A DNA stretch of 7,638 nucleotides from positions 1-7,638 of the forward strand of contig JAAOZZ010000355.1 of assembly GCA_012274175.1 (NCBI GenBank), given 5' to 3'. Numbering within the stretch: position 1 is the first letter of the stretch; each line of letters begins with the position of its first letter. Under the pieces are notes generated by a model that was not told where the DNA came from, searched no databases, and worked only from the letters and a program-made list of their open reading frames with translations. The translations under genes and the position numbers were made by a program. This DNA comes from Betaproteobacteria bacterium. GTDB taxonomy: Bacteria > Pseudomonadota > Gammaproteobacteria > Burkholderiales > Usitatibacteraceae. This document shows positions 5,412-7,638 of the stretch, piece after piece.

Positions 5412-7552
5412 CGTTGCACCTGGTATTGCGGCGAGGAGACCACGAGATACAGGGCGGTGCGGGCGCGTCCGAGGGCATCCGCGGCGGGAACCGCGTTCAC
5501 CGCCGACAGGACGGCGCCGCGCATGGCGGGGGACATCGTGCCGGCGAGCAGGTCGCGGCTCATGGCGTCCGCCAGCCCATCGGGGTCGGAGGCGAGCGCG
5601 GTGTAGGCCGACAGATCGACCTGGGTGCCGGTGGCCCCGAAGACCGCCGGATCGGGATTGATGCCGTTGGAGAAGAGCAGCGCGTTGGCGAAGTTGGCCC
5701 GCCCGATGGCGGTGGCGGAGGTGAGCAGGCCGAATTCCGGACCCACGAGCTTCGTCTCGGGTATCACGTAGGAGGGCGAATAGAAGTTGAAGACCGACGG
5801 CGGGTAGAACACATTCTGGGACAGGGCCGTCCCCTGGGAGCGGAGGAAGACGCCGTCGCTTCGGGCCGACGCCGCACGCGCAATGCCGGTCATGAAGAGC
5901 ACGGGCTCGCAGAGCTTCCCGTACGCCGGATCGATCTTGCTGGCGCCGCGGGCCTCGGGGTCGAGCAGGATCGCGCGCACGACGGCGCGCAGGTCGCCGC
6001 GAATGCCCGCGCCGTTGTCGCCGAACACGGCGGAGATGCGCGCCACGTAGCCGGGCGAGGGATCGCCGGTCACCAGCTTCTGAATCAGCTGCCGGCCGAT
6101 GAAGGGGCCGACGTTGGGGTGCTGGAAAATGGAGCGCAGGGCGAAGTCGAGGTCCTGCTGCATCTCGAGGCCCGCGGGCGCGATCGCGTCGGCAAGCAGC
6201 AGCTTGGAGCCGAAGTCGTGGTTTGCGTCCACGGCCGGCATCGCCCCCAGGTAGCTGCGCGGATTGTTCGCGCGGGAATTCGCCCCGGGGGCCGGCGGGT
6301 AGGTCCATCCGGTGAACACGTGGGAGTAGCCCTCGATCACGTCCTGGTCGTAGGTGGGAAGCGCCTTTGCGCTCGCGTCCAGGCGCGGCGTGCCGTCGGG
6401 ATTGAGCAGGTAAGTGCCGACCGAGAAGAGCTGCAGGATCTCGCGGCCGTAGTTCTCGTTGGGCTGCGTGCCCGCCGCGGCGTTCGCCTTGTTGTTGTTG
6501 GCCATGTCGAGGTAGTCGCCCATCATCGGCGAGAGCGTCACCGCGGCCAGCAGGTCGTAGTAGTTGCCCAGCGCATGGTCGGCGATCAGCTGCTGGTACT
6601 CCCGCATCGCGTAATTGCGGCCGTTGTCCACGCCCGAGGTCACCATGATCTGCGCGAGGGCGAAGGCCACGCGGCCCCGCAGTTGGTCCGGCTGGGTGAG
6701 GGCATTGCGGTAGAACTGCAGCTGCAGCGGGAAGAGCGTGTAGTTGTCCCGCGCGCAGTAGCTGTCCGGCCTCACGGGCAGCGTGCGGTCGTCGACGCAG
6801 GTGGGCGGGCGCGCGGTGGACACCCAGGGATAGTCGGGATATCGCGTCTGCGGCATGGCGAACTGCTCGTCGACCCACGCGGCGGCTCCCATGGAGGCCG
6901 CACGGCGCGCTTCCCCCGGCCTGGGTCCGAACGTGGCCTGGCGCAGCAGGCGCACGGCGTCGGCCTGCAGGTCGGAAGCCGAGAGCGGCGCGCACATCAC
7001 CACGCCTTCGGGGGCGTAGCCGAAGGTGGCGGAATGGGCGAACACCGTCGCATCCACGGTGAAGCGATGGTTCGAATCGTTGCGCACGAAACCGTTGTTG
7101 TAGCTGCGGTAGACGGGCGTCGTGCCGGCGCTGCACGCTCCAGCCGCCACCGGCGCGACATAGAAGGCGATGCCTTCGTAGAGCCAGCCCGGGTCGCGCT
7201 TCACCTGCGCGCACTCGGCAGCGTCGGCGGTGTAGAAGTGGGAATTCGGACCCACGCCGGGAGTGCCGTAGAAGCGGCAGACCGCGGCGAGGCCCGCGGC
7301 GTCGGTGGCGGCGCTGAACACGCCGAATTGCCCGCCGGTGCGCACCCATCCGGGTCCGGCGCCGCCGCTTTCGACGGATTGCATCTCGGCCGGATCCGCG
7401 GTCATGAAGTAATGGCCGAGCGTCGTATTGAAATACTCGACCGCGAGCGCCGTGGGCTGCGCCGCGGGCGCCGCCGCCGCGCAAGCCATGACGGCGATGC
7501 CTACGGCGATTGCGCGCAGGCGCTGCTTTGCACGGGTCGTTTCCCTGGTCAT
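5408..7552 (-). CDS. Exported DUF1800 family protein with N-terminal DUF5648 domain
   Basis: This 714-residue protein has an export signal at residues 1-31 (basic [13 protein letters not shown], then a hydrophobic core). Residues 38-188 hold three copies of a DUF5648-like motif: [36 protein letters not shown] and [21 protein letters not shown]. Cysteines C92, C114, C140 and C187 in this part could form disulfides. DUF5648 motifs occur in many exported proteins and probably form a binding module. The DUF1800 region runs from about residue 198 ([14 protein letters not shown]) to the end, with [12 protein letters not shown] (365-376), HVFTGW (411-416), [19 protein letters not shown] (about 477-495) and [15 protein letters not shown] (581-595). 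Its function is not established. It is the first gene of a coupled pair with DUF1501. The ATG at 7552 has GAGG six bases upstream. VMAC at 21-24 is a possible but imperfect lipobox, so lipidation at C24 cannot be excluded. Confidence 0.92.
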   Translation of the reverse strand: MTRETTRAKQRLRAIAVGIAVMACAAAAPAAQPTALAVEYFNTTLGHYFMTADPAEMQSVESGGAGPGWVRTGGQFGVFSAATDAAGLAAVCRFYGTPGVGPNSHFYTADAAECAQVKRDPGWLYEGIAFYVAPVAAGACSAGTTPVYRSYNNGFVRNDSNHRFTVDATVFAHSATFGYAPEGVVMCAPLSASDLQADAVRLLRQATFGPRPGEARRAASMGAAAWVDEQFAMPQTRYPDYPWVSTARPPTCVDDRTLPVRPDSYCARDNYTLFPLQLQFYRNALTQPDQLRGRVAFALAQIMVTSGVDNGRNYAMREYQQLIADHALGNYYDLLAAVTLSPMMGDYLDMANNNKANAAAGTQPNENYGREILQLFSVGTYLLNPDGTPRLDASAKALPTYDQDVIEGYSHVFTGWTYPPAPGANSRANNPRSYLGAMPAVDANHDFGSKLLLADAIAPAGLEMQQDLDFALRSIFQHPNVGPFIGRQLIQKLVTGDPSPGYVARISAVFGDNGAGIRGDLRAVVRAILLDPEARGASKIDPAYGKLCEPVLFMTGIARAASARSDGVFLRSQGTALSQNVFYPPSVFNFYSPSYVIPETKLVGPEFGLLTSATAIGRANFANALLFSNGINPDPAVFGATGTQVDLSAYTALASDPDGLADAMSRDLLAGTMSPAMRGAVLSAVNAVPAADALGRARTALYLVVSSPQYQVQR
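5417..5421 (-). promoter_or_regulatory. Ribosome binding site of the DUF1501 gene
   Basis: On the minus strand AGGTG lies five bases before the ATG at 5411, inside the last codons of the DUF1800 gene. Together with the ATGA overlap it fixes the start and indicates coupled translation. Confidence 0.65.
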
Positions 7553-7558
7553 GGCACG

Positions 7559-7562
7559 CCTC
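7559..7562 (-). promoter_or_regulatory. Ribosome binding site of the DUF1800 gene
   Basis: GAGG on the minus strand lies six bases before the ATG at 7552 and supports this start. The remaining bases to the window edge (7563-7638) show no clear promoter on the minus strand. Confidence 0.55.
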
Positions 7563-7638
7563 GTCTGCCCGTTGCCGGCCGTAGCCAGCCTTAACGCCCT
7601 ACCTGCCGCGAGGTTGACCGCGCGCCGGGCCGCGCCGA

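Noticed and set aside
3327..5606. Long open frame on the plus strand opposite DUF1501, xrtH and its partner
   Set aside because: It is antisense to three genes with recognisable motifs. Its translation is rich in Arg, Gly, Ala and Glu without any domain, which is typical of a shadow frame in GC-rich DNA.
5412..7484. In-frame upstream extension of the DUF1501 protein (to 1146 residues)
   Set aside because: The added part is an Arg/Pro-rich shadow of the DUF1800 gene in another frame. The Tat motif, ribosome site and ATGA overlap fix the start at 5411.
5402..7594. Long open frame on the plus strand opposite the DUF1800 gene
   Set aside because: The opposite strand encodes a clear DUF5648-DUF1800 protein. 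The plus-strand translation is low-complexity with many His, Arg, Gly and Val and no known motif.
7590..7619. Promoters in the right-hand edge: GTCAAC/GTTAAG on the minus strand and TTGACC on the plus strand
   Set aside because: The minus-strand boxes match the consensus poorly (2 of 6 at -35). The plus-strand TTGACC has no visible -10 before the window ends.

Overview
The window comes from a very GC-rich Gram-negative bacterium, most likely a beta- or gammaproteobacterium. The evidence is family content, not marker genes: an IPTL-CTERM/exosortase H pair, a DUF5648-DUF1800 fusion with a DUF1501 partner, and a DmdB/AlkK-like acyl-CoA ligase. I saw no RNA genes, CRISPR arrays or insertion sequences, and no non-coding stretch longer than about 130 bases.

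Layout. Bases 46-1695 (+) encode a cytoplasmic acyl-CoA synthetase that looks complete. A short gap (1696-1821) holds a candidate sigma-70 promoter and a very strong GC hairpin, followed by a good ribosome binding site. Bases 1822-2928 (+) encode a secreted YVTN-type beta-propeller of seven 42-residue repeats, ending in an IPTL-CTERM-like sorting tail. The tail end of this gene overlaps, tail to tail, the end of a minus-strand cluster. Reading that cluster in its own direction (right to left), the order is: a secreted DUF5648-DUF1800 protein (7552-5408), a Tat-type DUF1501 protein (5411-4044, ATGA overlap with the previous gene), exosortase H (xrtH, 3965-3462) and an exosortase H-associated membrane protein (about 3499-2882, overlapping xrtH).

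How the parts may work together. Exosortases are membrane cysteine transpeptidase-like enzymes that process C-terminal sorting signals. The beta-propeller carries the signal class assigned to exosortase H, and both the enzyme and its associated membrane protein are encoded next door, so the three genes read as a sorting enzyme, its partner and a local substrate. The propeller's signal departs from the usual IPTLxxWG pattern (VPTLSDLA). The DUF1800/DUF1501 pair is exported too but has no such tail. Its link to the sortase rests on orientation and a 78-base gap only. The acyl-CoA synthetase appears functionally unrelated.

The exosortase H/IPTL-CTERM class is already known. What may be new here is the compact arrangement, the variant tail, the convergent gene overlap and the hairpin in the substrate gene's leader.
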